Below, in pieces: positions 15,748-23,334 of a stretch of DNA of 63,087 bases. This stretch comes from CAZTDU01 sp050248795 (GTDB taxonomy: Bacteria > Pseudomonadota > Gammaproteobacteria > Burkholderiales > SG8-39). The position numbers and the translations under genes are program-made. The stretch spans positions 1 to 63,087 of the forward strand of contig JBFWRS010000019.1 in assembly GCA_050248795.1 (NCBI GenBank), given 5' to 3'. The notes beneath the pieces were generated by a model that saw nothing but the letters and a program-made list of their open reading frames with translations, was not told the origin of the DNA and did not search any database. How positions within the stretch are numbered: the stretch's first letter is position 1; each line of letters begins with the position of its first letter.

Positions 15748-16734
15748 TCAGGCCCCGCCGCCGACGCTGATGACGACCTTGCCCTTTACCTGGCGTGCAG
15801 CCATCAGATTCAGCGCGTCGGCAGCCTTCTCCAGCGGAAACGTCGCCGACACGTGCGGCTTCAGCTTGCCCTCGGCATACCAGCGGCCGAGCTGCGCAAT
15901 GCTTGCGGCGAAGGCCTTCGGTTCGCGGCGCGCGTAGTCGCCCCAGAACACGCCGACGATCGAGCACCCCTTCAGCAGCGTCAGGTTGAGCGGGATCTTC
16001 GGGATTTCGCCCGCGGCAAAGCCGACGACGAGGTAGCGGCCGCGCCACGCACAGGAGCGCAGCGCCGGTTCAGCATAGCCGCCGCCGACCGCGTCGTAGA
16101 CCACGTCCACGCCCCTGCCGCCGGTGATGGCCTTGATGCGTTCGCGCATGTCCTCGGCGTCGTAGTTGATGGTCTCGTCGGCGCCATGCTCGCGGCATAC
16201 GGCGAGCTTCTCCGCGCTCGATGCGCAGGCGATGACCCGTGCGCCCAGCGCCTTGCCGATTTCTATCGCGGCGATGCCGACGCCGCCGGCCGCACCCAGC
16301 ACCAGCAGCGTCTCGCCGGGCTGCAAGCCGCCGCGGTCGCGCAGCGCATGGTCCGACGTGCCGTAGGTGAGCAGGAACGCGGCGGCGCGGGGGAAGTCCA
16401 TACCCGGCGGCATCGGTACGATGCGCGAGGCTTCCAGCTTCACCTCCTCGGCGAATGCACCATAGGTGGTGAACGCGATCACCCGGTCCCCGGGTTTCGC
16501 ATTGGCGACGCCCGCGCCGACCTCCTTCACCACGCCTGCCATTTCGCTGCCCGGCGAAAAGGGCAGCGGCGGCTTGAACTGGTACTTGTTCTGGATGATG
16601 AGCACGTCGGGAAAGTTCACGCTCGCGGCCTTCACCGAGACGATGACTTCGCCCGGCCCGGCCACGGGCGAGGGCAGCTCTTCGCAGACCAGGCTCTCCG
16701 GCGGGCCGAACTGCTTGCACAGGATCGCTTTCAT
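15748..16734 (-). CDS. NADPH:quinone oxidoreductase (MDR superfamily)
   Basis: 328 residues. It is a zinc-free medium-chain reductase: GroES-like N-terminal half with YGAFAEEV, and a Rossmann half with the nucleotide-binding AAGGVG at 148-153. Such enzymes reduce quinones or enoyl groups of small substrates. The start at 16734 is supported by the family N-terminus MKAILCKQFGPPESL. It is divergent from the GST gene with a 53-base gap containing -10-like boxes on both strands. Confidence 0.9.
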   Translation of the reverse strand: MKAILCKQFGPPESLVCEELPSPVAGPGEVIVSVKAASVNFPDVLIIQNKYQFKPPLPFSPGSEMAGVVKEVGAGVANAKPGDRVIAFTTYGAFAEEVKLEASRIVPMPPGMDFPRAAAFLLTYGTSDHALRDRGGLQPGETLLVLGAAGGVGIAAIEIGKALGARVIACASSAEKLAVCREHGADETINYDAEDMRERIKAITGGRGVDVVYDAVGGGYAEPALRSCAWRGRYLVVGFAAGEIPKIPLNLTLLKGCSIVGVFWGDYARREPKAFAASIAQLGRWYAEGKLKPHVSATFPLEKAADALNLMAARQVKGKVVISVGGGA

Positions 16735-16741
16735 GCGCCGG

Positions 16742-16747
16742 ATGATA
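16742..16747 (-). promoter_or_regulatory. Candidate -10 box 7 nt before the quinone oxidoreductase start
   Basis: On the minus strand TATCAT ends seven bases before the ATG at 16734, with no Shine-Dalgarno sequence between. The same TATCATCCG arrangement precedes the start of the racemase-like gene at 28902. A leaderless or near-leaderless transcript is predicted. Confidence 0.4.
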
Positions 16748-16775
16748 ACTGTTCCGTCCCGGAATCCCGCCGCCT

Positions 16776-16781
16776 TAGAAT
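16776..16781 (+). promoter_or_regulatory. Candidate -10 box 6 nt before the GST start
   Basis: TAGAAT ends six bases before the ATG at 16788, and no ribosome-binding sequence fits in the gap. The spacing repeats that seen at 13236 and 18528. I see no clear -35 box. Confidence 0.4.
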
Positions 16782-16787
16782 CCGCCC

Positions 16788-17720
16788 ATGGAACCCATCC
16801 TGCACCACTATCCGGCGTCGCCCTTTGCCGAGAAAATCCGCCTCATGCTCGGCTTCAAGGGCCTGGCATGGAAGTCGGTCACCATCCCGGTAGTCATGCC
16901 CAAGCCGGACCTGGTGGCACTCACCGGCGGCTACCGCAGGACGCCGGTGCTGCAGCTTGGCGCGGACATCTATTGCGACACCGCCCTGATCCCGCGCGTA
17001 CTCGAGCGCATCGCGCCCTCGCCGACGCTGTACCCCTACGGCGAGTCGATTGCGGTCGAGGCGATCCAGCACTTCGCCGACAGCGTGCTGTTCAACATTG
17101 CCGTGCCGCTCGCCTTCCAGGGCGGCGGCCTGAGAGAGTTCTTTCCCGATGCAACGACCGAGTTCTTCGAGCGGTTTCGCGGGGACCGCGGCGCGATGCG
17201 CAAGGGCGGCATGGTGCGGCGCGGCCCGGCGGCGGAATGCCGCGCCAACTTCGCGCATGTCGCTGCGCGCATCGAGACGCAACTGCACGGCGCGCAGACG
17301 TTCCTGCTCGGCAATTCGCCCTGTGTTGCCGACTTCGCCGTCTATCACACGCTATGGCCGCTTGCGCGCGTCCCCGATACGCGCAGCCTGCTTGCGCCGT
17401 TCGCCAAGATCGGCAGGTGGATGGGTCGCATGCAGGCGATCGGCCATGGCAGATTCAACGCGCTCTCCAGCGCACAGGCGATCAGCGCAGCGAAGGCTTC
17501 GGAGGCGCAGGCGCTCGCACCGCAGGCCGTCGAAACCGACGGCATCGCGCCCGGCGATACTGCCGAAGTGCTGCCGGTGGACTACGCGCGGGACGCGGTA
17601 CGCGGCGAGCTGGTGTCCTGTACGTCGGATGAGATCGTGCTGCGACGCATTGACCCGCGCGCGGGCACGCTGCAGGTACATTTTCCGCGTTTCGGCTTCG
17701 AACTGCGCCGGCCTGCCTGA
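16788..17720 (+). CDS. Glutathione S-transferase family protein
   Basis: 310 residues. An N-terminal thioredoxin-like domain (LHHYPASPFAEKIRLMLGFKGLAW, then the cis-Pro region GYRRTPVLQLGADIYCDT) is followed by an all-helical domain (about 90-215). The last 80 residues are an extra beta-rich segment (DYARDAVRGELVS...LQVHFPRFGFELRRPA) not present in compact GSTs. Ser27 in PASPF is a possible thiol-activating residue. Its reaction is unknown. The gene stands alone, divergent from the quinone oxidoreductase gene. Confidence 0.85.
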   Translation: MEPILHHYPASPFAEKIRLMLGFKGLAWKSVTIPVVMPKPDLVALTGGYRRTPVLQLGADIYCDTALIPRVLERIAPSPTLYPYGESIAVEAIQHFADSVLFNIAVPLAFQGGGLREFFPDATTEFFERFRGDRGAMRKGGMVRRGPAAECRANFAHVAARIETQLHGAQTFLLGNSPCVADFAVYHTLWPLARVPDTRSLLAPFAKIGRWMGRMQAIGHGRFNALSSAQAISAAKASEAQALAPQAVETDGIAPGDTAEVLPVDYARDAVRGELVSCTSDEIVLRRIDPRAGTLQVHFPRFGFELRRPA

Positions 17721-17730
17721 GCGATCCGGC

Positions 17731-18495
17731 TCAGCTCCAGCGCGCCGAGAGCCCGCCGTCGATGGTCAGCACGCATCCGGTGGTGTAGGCCGACCTGTCG
17801 GAGGCGAGAAATACCACCGACCAGGCGATCTCTTCCGGGCTGGCCGGACGACCGAAGGACATTTCCTTGTACAACTCCCTGTAGCGTCCGGCGTCGTCGA
17901 GTTTCGTCGCCGCGATCTGCCGGTTCAGCGACACGAGCCGGTCGGTTTCCACCGGCCCGGGGCTGAGCCCCAGTACGCGGATGCCGTCTGCGTGCGACGT
18001 GCCGCCCAGCGCGCGCGTGAAGGCGTAGAGGCTGGCGTTCCCGGTGCTGCCGGCGATGTAAGCGGGGTTCAGCCGCTCTCCGGCGGCGCCGATGACGTTG
18101 ACGATCACGCCCGTACGTTTCGCCTTCATGCGTGCGTACATCGCGCGCGTGAGGTTGATGTAGCCGAACACCTTGAGGTCCCAGGCTTTGCGCCAGGTTT
18201 CTTCGTCCAAGTTCTGCAGGTCGCCGCCGGGTATTGCGCCCGCGTTGTTGACGAGGATATCCACGTCACCCGCCCAGGCGGCGAGCGCCTCGGCTTCGCC
18301 CTTCTTCGACAGGTCCGTGGCGCGAAAGCGCGTGTCGCCGCCGACAGTTTCGGCCGCGACCGCAAGCGTGTTCGGGTCGCGTGCGGCGATCATCACCGAA
18401 GCGCCTTCCTGCACGAACGCCGCGGCGCAGGCCCTGCCGATGCCCTTGGAGCCCCCGGTGACCAGCACGCGCCTGCCTGTAAAACCAAGATCCAT
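17731..18495 (-). CDS. Atypical short-chain dehydrogenase/reductase
   Basis: 254 residues. The cofactor motifs are intact (TGGSKGIG at 13-20, NNAG at 83-86) and the C-terminus ends in the usual TGCVLTIDGGLSARW. The catalytic core is not standard: where SDRs have YxxxK this protein reads Y146-I-A-G-S150, so the Lys is a Ser, and the usual Ser in the strand before it is replaced (IVNVIGAAG). It may bind NAD(P) without classical redox chemistry, or use other residues. A GGAGGG ribosome site precedes the ATG. Confidence 0.88.
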   Translation of the reverse strand: MDLGFTGRRVLVTGGSKGIGRACAAAFVQEGASVMIAARDPNTLAVAAETVGGDTRFRATDLSKKGEAEALAAWAGDVDILVNNAGAIPGGDLQNLDEETWRKAWDLKVFGYINLTRAMYARMKAKRTGVIVNVIGAAGERLNPAYIAGSTGNASLYAFTRALGGTSHADGIRVLGLSPGPVETDRLVSLNRQIAATKLDDAGRYRELYKEMSFGRPASPEEIAWSVVFLASDRSAYTTGCVLTIDGGLSARWS

Positions 18496-18527
18496 GAAAT
18501 GCCCTCCGGAAAGGCGGCACTTTTTGC

Positions 18528-18533
18528 TACGCT
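18528..18533 (+). promoter_or_regulatory. Candidate extended -10 box 6 nt before the hydrolase start
   Basis: TACGCT preceded by TGC ends six bases before the ATG at 18540. There is no Shine-Dalgarno sequence, so a leaderless transcript is predicted. The hexamer is a weak match and rests mainly on the repeated spacing. Confidence 0.35.
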
Positions 18534-18539
18534 AGCCGC

Positions 18540-19373
18540 ATGCCCCACCTTACCACCGACGATGGCGTGAAGCTCTGGTACGAAGAGACCGGCAGCGGCA
18601 CGCCGGTCGTGTTCGCGCATGAATTTGCCGGTGATGCGCGCAGCTGGGAGCCGCAGATCAGGCATTTCTCGCGGCGCTACCGCTGCGTCGCCTACAACGC
18701 GCGCGGCTATCCGCCCTCCGATGTACCCGAGGATGTCGACCGCTATTCGCAGGCGCGGGTGTGCGACGACATCCGCTGCGTGCTCGATCACCTGAAGATC
18801 GAGCGGGCGCACGTGGTCGGCCTGTCCATGGGCAGCTTCGCGACACTGCATTTCGCCATGGCGCACGGCGCGCGCGCGCTGAGCGCGACGGTCGCCGGTT
18901 GCGGCTACGGCGCCCATCCGGCGACGCGCGCGGCGTTCGTCGCCAACGCCGAGGCGAATGCAAAGGACATCCTCGACAAGGGCATGGCCTGGTTCGCCTC
19001 CACCTACGGGCACGGCCCGGCGAGGATGCAATTGAAGAAGAAGGATGAACTGAGCTTCAACGAGTACATCGCGCGCCTGTCCGCGCATTCGGCCGAGGGT
19101 TCGGCGAACACCATGCGCGGCTACCAGGCGCGCAGGCCATCGTTGTACGACCTTACAGCGGAGATGGCGAAGATAGCCGTGCCGGTGCTGATCGTCAACG
19201 GCGACGAAGACGAAGCCTGCCTCGAGCCCGGGCTGATGATGAAACGTACGATCCCGAAGGCGGGGCACATGGTGTTTCCGTGGACCGGACACGCGATGAA
19301 CCTCGAGGAGCCGGCGCTGTTCAACCGCGTACTCGAGGACTTCTTCCACCAGGTGGAGTCAGGGCGCTGGTAG
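18540..19373 (+). CDS. Alpha/beta hydrolase
   Basis: 277 residues of alpha/beta-hydrolase fold. The nucleophile elbow is GLSMG with Ser97, the oxyanion region is near AHEFAGD (26-32), the acid is in VNGDEDEACLEPG and the catalytic His is in WTGHAMNLEEP near the C-terminus. It resembles 3-oxoadipate enol-lactonase-type hydrolases, but the substrate is not determined. The next gene starts at a GTG sharing one base with its stop (TAGTG), so the two are cotranslated. Confidence 0.9.
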   Translation: MPHLTTDDGVKLWYEETGSGTPVVFAHEFAGDARSWEPQIRHFSRRYRCVAYNARGYPPSDVPEDVDRYSQARVCDDIRCVLDHLKIERAHVVGLSMGSFATLHFAMAHGARALSATVAGCGYGAHPATRAAFVANAEANAKDILDKGMAWFASTYGHGPARMQLKKKDELSFNEYIARLSAHSAEGSANTMRGYQARRPSLYDLTAEMAKIAVPVLIVNGDEDEACLEPGLMMKRTIPKAGHMVFPWTGHAMNLEEPALFNRVLEDFFHQVESGRW

Positions 19374-20566
19374 TGGCAGGCGGCGCGGCAGCGGAGGGCG
19401 GTCCGCTGAGTCACCTCAAGGTGATCGACCTGACGCGCGTGCGCGCCGGCCCGACCTGCGTGAAACAGTTCGCCGACTGGGGTGCGGACGTGATCAAGGT
19501 CGAGATGCCCGCAGGCATGGCCGACGATGGCTTTGGTGCGCGCGATGGCTCGGACTTCCAGAACCTGCAGCGCAACAAGCGCTCGCTCACGCTGAACCTG
19601 AAGGATCCGCGCGGCGTCGAGGTGCTGAAGCGCCTGGCGAAAACCGCCGACGTGGTGGTGGAAAACTACCGCCCGGACGTGAAGTTCCGCCTTGGCATCG
19701 ACTACGAAACGCTGGCCAGGGATAACCCGCGCCTCGTCTACGCCAGCATCTCCGGCTTCGGCCAGGACGGGCCCTACGCCGGGCGCGCCGGCTTCGACCA
19801 GATCGCGCAGGGCATGGGCGGCCTGATGTGGGTCACCGGCCAGCCCGGGCAGGGGCCGATGCGCGCCGGTATTCCGGTGGCCGACCTCGCCGGCGGGCTC
19901 TTCGCCGCGCTCGGCATCTTCATCGCGCTGCAGGAGCGCGAGAGATCCGGCAAAGGCCAGTGGGTGCAGAGTTCGCTGCTTGGTGCGATGGTCAACATGA
20001 TGGATTTCCAGGCCGCGCGCTGGCTGGTCGAGGGCGAGGTGCCGGCGCAGGCCGGCAACGACCATCCGACTTCGATCCCCACCGGCGTGTTCCCGACCGC
20101 CGACGGTTTCGTCAACATCGCCGCCAGCGGCAAGGCGATCTACACGCGGCTCTGCAACGCTTTGGGCGTGCCGGATCTTGCCGCGCATCCGGACTACGCC
20201 ACCTCCGAGCTGCGCTCGCAGAACCGCGTGGCGCTGAACGCGGCGCTTGGCGAGCGAACGAAGACGTTCAGTTCCGCCGCAATCGTCGACTTGCTGGCCG
20301 AGGCCGGCGTACCCTGCGGACCGATCAACAAGATGGATGCGGTATTCGCCGATCCGCAGGTGCAGCACCTGGGCATGGCGGTACGCGTGCCCCGGCCGGA
20401 AGGCGGCGCCATGAACCTCGTCGGCCCGGCGATGAAACTCACGCGCACCGATGCGCAGATGAAGCGCACGATCGGCGCACCCGGTGAACACAACGACGAA
20501 GTGCTGCGCGGCGCCGGCTATGCCGAGACCGAGATCGCCGCGCTGCGCAAGGAAGGCATCATCTGA
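19373..20566 (+). CDS. CaiB/BaiF family CoA-transferase
   Basis: 397 residues from the GTG at 19373, which overlaps the hydrolase stop by one base. The frame is open further upstream but that part is antisense-like coding of the hydrolase gene. Family III features: LSHLKVIDLTRVRAGPTCVKQFADWGADVIKVE, the NKRSLTLNLKDPRG loop, and the putative catalytic Asp142 in GRAGFDQIAQGMGG. These enzymes move CoA between carboxylic acids. The acids are unknown. The crotonase gene follows with TGATG overlap. Confidence 0.9.
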   Translation: MAGGAAAEGGPLSHLKVIDLTRVRAGPTCVKQFADWGADVIKVEMPAGMADDGFGARDGSDFQNLQRNKRSLTLNLKDPRGVEVLKRLAKTADVVVENYRPDVKFRLGIDYETLARDNPRLVYASISGFGQDGPYAGRAGFDQIAQGMGGLMWVTGQPGQGPMRAGIPVADLAGGLFAALGIFIALQERERSGKGQWVQSSLLGAMVNMMDFQAARWLVEGEVPAQAGNDHPTSIPTGVFPTADGFVNIAASGKAIYTRLCNALGVPDLAAHPDYATSELRSQNRVALNAALGERTKTFSSAAIVDLLAEAGVPCGPINKMDAVFADPQVQHLGMAVRVPRPEGGAMNLVGPAMKLTRTDAQMKRTIGAPGEHNDEVLRGAGYAETEIAALRKEGII

Positions 20567-21348
20567 TGGCTGCCGGCAGGCTGCTCTGGCACAAGGAAGG
20601 CGCGATCGGCTGGATCGTGATCTCCAACCCGGCGCGCAGGAACGCCATCGGCGCCGACATGTGGCGCGCATTCCCCGAAGCCATGGCCGCCTTCGATGCC
20701 GATCCAGAGGTGCGCTGCGTGGTGCTGCGAGGCGAGGGCAGCGCGGCGTTCGCCGCGGGCGCGGACATCTCCGAATTCGAGCAGCGCCGCGCGGACCCCG
20801 CGGCGGCCAGCGCCTTCGACGGCATCCTCGATCGCGCGCTCTTCGCGCTGGAGGGCTCCGACAAGCCGGTGATCGCGATGATCCACGGCATCTGCATGGG
20901 CGGCGGCGTCGAGATCTCGCTCGCCTGCGACCTGCGCTACGCCGGGGGCTCGGCGGTGTTCGCGATTCCTGCCGCGCGCCTGTCCATCGGCTACGGCAGG
21001 CACGGCACCAGCAAGCTCGTCGCCACCGTCGGGCACGCTGCGGCGCGCGAGATCCTCTTTACCGCGCGCCGCTACAACGCGCAGGAGGCGCTGGACATGG
21101 GTCTGGTGAACCGCGTGCTCCCGGACGCGGAACTCGAAGCCTACGTGCGCCGCATGGCGGCGACGCTGGCCGACAACGCGCCGCTGTCGATCGCGGTATC
21201 CAAGGCGATCATCGAGGCATCGACCCAGCCCGATGGCGACTTCTCGAAGGGCGAGGCGCTGCTCCAGCGCTGCATGGCGAGCGAGGACCACGCCGAAGGC
21301 CGGCGCGCCTTCATGGAGAAGCGCAAGCCGGTATTTCGCGGCCGCTAG
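20566..21348 (+). CDS. Enoyl-CoA hydratase/isomerase (crotonase) family protein
   Basis: 260 residues. The oxyanion-hole segments are present (FAAGADISEF and GICMGGGVEISLACDLRYA). The Glu equivalent to crotonase E144 is retained in GGGVE, but the second catalytic Glu (E164) is replaced in IPAARLSIGYG, so classic hydration is uncertain and isomerase, hydrolase or decarboxylase activity is possible. It is the last gene of the hydrolase, CoA-transferase, crotonase operon. Confidence 0.88.
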   Translation: MAAGRLLWHKEGAIGWIVISNPARRNAIGADMWRAFPEAMAAFDADPEVRCVVLRGEGSAAFAAGADISEFEQRRADPAAASAFDGILDRALFALEGSDKPVIAMIHGICMGGGVEISLACDLRYAGGSAVFAIPAARLSIGYGRHGTSKLVATVGHAAAREILFTARRYNAQEALDMGLVNRVLPDAELEAYVRRMAATLADNAPLSIAVSKAIIEASTQPDGDFSKGEALLQRCMASEDHAEGRRAFMEKRKPVFRGR

Positions 21349-21360
21349 AGAGGATCGGAA

Positions 21361-21381
21361 CGAGGGGATGAATCCCCCTCG
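21361..21381. terminator. Bidirectional hairpin between convergent genes
   Basis: CGAGGGG (21361-21367) pairs with CCCCTCG (21375-21381). It lies in the 49-base gap between the crotonase gene and the convergent RidA-like gene. No clear T-run follows on either strand, so efficient intrinsic termination is doubtful. Confidence 0.45.
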
Positions 21382-21397
21382 TGCTCCCCCCTCGCTT

Positions 21398-22150
21398 CTA
21401 CAGAATGAGTTCTCGGGCGGCGCCCCGCACGTCCATCTCGTATTCCAACCCGACTACCGGCGGGCGCGCGTAGTACCAGACGAGCCCTCCAGCCATGGCG
21501 CCGCGCTTCGCAAGCTCCTCGCCCACCAGGTGGCCGATGTTCTGCACCGTGTAGGCCTGCGTGGTGACGGCGTCGTCCCAGCCGAAGCCGAGGAGCTTCA
21601 GGCGCCGCTCCATCTCGCCGATCACGTGCACGACCTTGTCCTTCAGGCCCTCGGGCGAGCAGTCGTTCAGGCGCACGATGCGCTCGGAGAAGCTGCCCTT
21701 GCCTTCCTTCGCTTCGCCGCCGCCGGCCAGCGTGAACGTCCGGCGCGTCGGGTCGGTAGATGGCACCGTGTACGAGAACGCGACCATCACCGGCTCGGCA
21801 GGCTTGTGGTACATCGGGCACACGTTGGTGCGCGCCACCGGGTTGTCCTCGTTCTTGTAGATGCCCCAGCGCTCCAGCGTCTGCACGTAGACGCGGTTGA
21901 AGTCGATGAAGCCCTGCTCGGTGAACGGGGCCGGCGAGCGCAGCTCGCACTGCGCGAACGCGGTACTCGGCCGGCCGATCGCCTTCAGGTGCGCTTCCAC
22001 CGCGGCATAGGCGTCCCCAAGGCGCAGCGGCGTGCGAAAGCGCGCGCGCTCGATCTCGAAGCCGGGCTCGGCGGCGACGCCGCCGGAGTACTGGAAAACG
22101 GCGTTGATGTAGCGATAGCCGCCGGGGGCAAAAACCGTCACTGCGGGCAT
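21398..22150 (-). CDS. RidA-like/2-aminomuconate-deaminase-like protein
   Basis: 250 residues from the ATG at 22150, which has a perfect AAGGAGCAG ribosome site. The product appears to be two related alpha/beta halves: an N-terminal part (TVFAPGGYRYINAVFQYSGGVA) and a C-terminal part with RidA/YjgF-like features (HVIGEMERRLKLLGFGWDDAVTTQAYTVQNIG). I recall similar proteins being called 2-amino-5-chloromuconate deaminase (CnbZ), but cannot confirm this. It is divergent from a mandelate-racemase-like gene, and the two may serve one aromatic-acid pathway. Confidence 0.7.
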   Translation of the reverse strand: MPAVTVFAPGGYRYINAVFQYSGGVAAEPGFEIERARFRTPLRLGDAYAAVEAHLKAIGRPSTAFAQCELRSPAPFTEQGFIDFNRVYVQTLERWGIYKNEDNPVARTNVCPMYHKPAEPVMVAFSYTVPSTDPTRRTFTLAGGGEAKEGKGSFSERIVRLNDCSPEGLKDKVVHVIGEMERRLKLLGFGWDDAVTTQAYTVQNIGHLVGEELAKRGAMAGGLVWYYARPPVVGLEYEMDVRGAARELIL

Positions 22151-22239
22151 GAACTGCTCCTTTTCGATTCGCTGGCGCATGTTAGACCTGCGGCGGGGAC
22201 TGCGCGAGAATGCGGTTCGCAATCCGGGGGAGGGGAGTC

Positions 22240-23334
22240 GTGAAACTGGAGACGCTGAAGATCCGGCGCGTGCAGGCGCGCCCGGTGGTGGTGCCGATGA
22301 AGCTGCCGCTGCAGACCGCGACAGGCGCGATCAAGGGCGCTGCGCTGGTGCTGGTGGACGTCGAGACTTCGGGCGGCGTGACCGGGCGCTCGTACCTTTT
22401 CGCCATCGGCGCGCCGAACCTCGCGCCGATCGTGGCGCTGGTGCGGGCAATGGGCGAGATGCTGCAGGGCGATGCGCTGGCGCCTTTCGAGATCGAGAAG
22501 AAGCTCCGCGCCAGGTACACGCTGCTTGGCGTGCACAACATCGTGCTGTTCGCCATGTCGGGCATCGACATGGCGGCCTGGGACGCGCTCGGGCAGGCGC
22601 TGGGACAGCCGGTCACGAGATTGCTCGGCGGCGTGCCGCGCCCGGTGCGCGCCTACAACTCCAAGGGCCTCGGCATCATGCCGCTGCCCGCGCTCGCGCG
22701 CGAGGCGCGGCAACTGGTCGACGAGGGCTTCGACGCAGTGAAGCTGCGCCTTGGCCGGCCCGAGGCGGCGGACGACCTTGCCGCGGTGCGCGCGGTGAAG
22801 AAGGCGCTCGGCCCGAAGGTGACGCTGATGTGCGACTTCAACCAGGGGCTCACTGTCGCCGAGGCGATCCGCCGCGGGCACATGATCGACGATGAAGGCG
22901 GCATGCACTGGATCGAGGAGCCGATCCGCGCCGACGACTTCGAGGGCTGCGCCAGGGTCGCGGATGAAGTCGCGACGCCGATCCAGATCGGCGAGAACTT
23001 CATGGGGCCGGAACAGATGGCGCAGGCGCTGGCCGCGCAGTGCTGCGACTACGTCATGCCCGACCTGCAACGGATCGGCGGCGTCACCGGTTGGATGAAG
23101 GCCGCGGCGCTGGCGCAGGCCGCGGGTGTCGAAATGTCCAGCCACCTGTTCTCCGAGGCAAGCGCGCAGCTGCTTCCGGTCACGCCGACCTGCCACTGGC
23201 TGGAGTTCGTCGACTGGGCCGACCCGGTGCTCCTCGAGCCGCCGGTGGTGAAAGGCGGGTTCGTGCTGCCGAGCGAACGTCCGGGCCTCGGCATGCGCTG
23301 GGACGACAAGGCGGTGAAGCGGTACCTGGCCTGA
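22240..23334 (+). CDS. Mandelate racemase/muconate lactonizing enzyme family protein
   Basis: 364 residues from the GTG at 22240, which sits 3 bases after a GGGGGAGGGGA ribosome site. An in-frame ATG at 22210 is upstream of that site and unlikely. Enolase-superfamily metal ligands are D199, E226 and E252. The mandelate-racemase dyad D275/H302 and E322 (MSSHLFSEASAQLL...HWLE) is present. The KxK motif is K168-L-R170, i.e. the second Lys is Arg. The 3' end overlaps the CoA ligase gene as TGATG. Confidence 0.9.
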   Translation: MKLETLKIRRVQARPVVVPMKLPLQTATGAIKGAALVLVDVETSGGVTGRSYLFAIGAPNLAPIVALVRAMGEMLQGDALAPFEIEKKLRARYTLLGVHNIVLFAMSGIDMAAWDALGQALGQPVTRLLGGVPRPVRAYNSKGLGIMPLPALAREARQLVDEGFDAVKLRLGRPEAADDLAAVRAVKKALGPKVTLMCDFNQGLTVAEAIRRGHMIDDEGGMHWIEEPIRADDFEGCARVADEVATPIQIGENFMGPEQMAQALAAQCCDYVMPDLQRIGGVTGWMKAAALAQAAGVEMSSHLFSEASAQLLPVTPTCHWLEFVDWADPVLLEPPVVKGGFVLPSERPGLGMRWDDKAVKRYLA

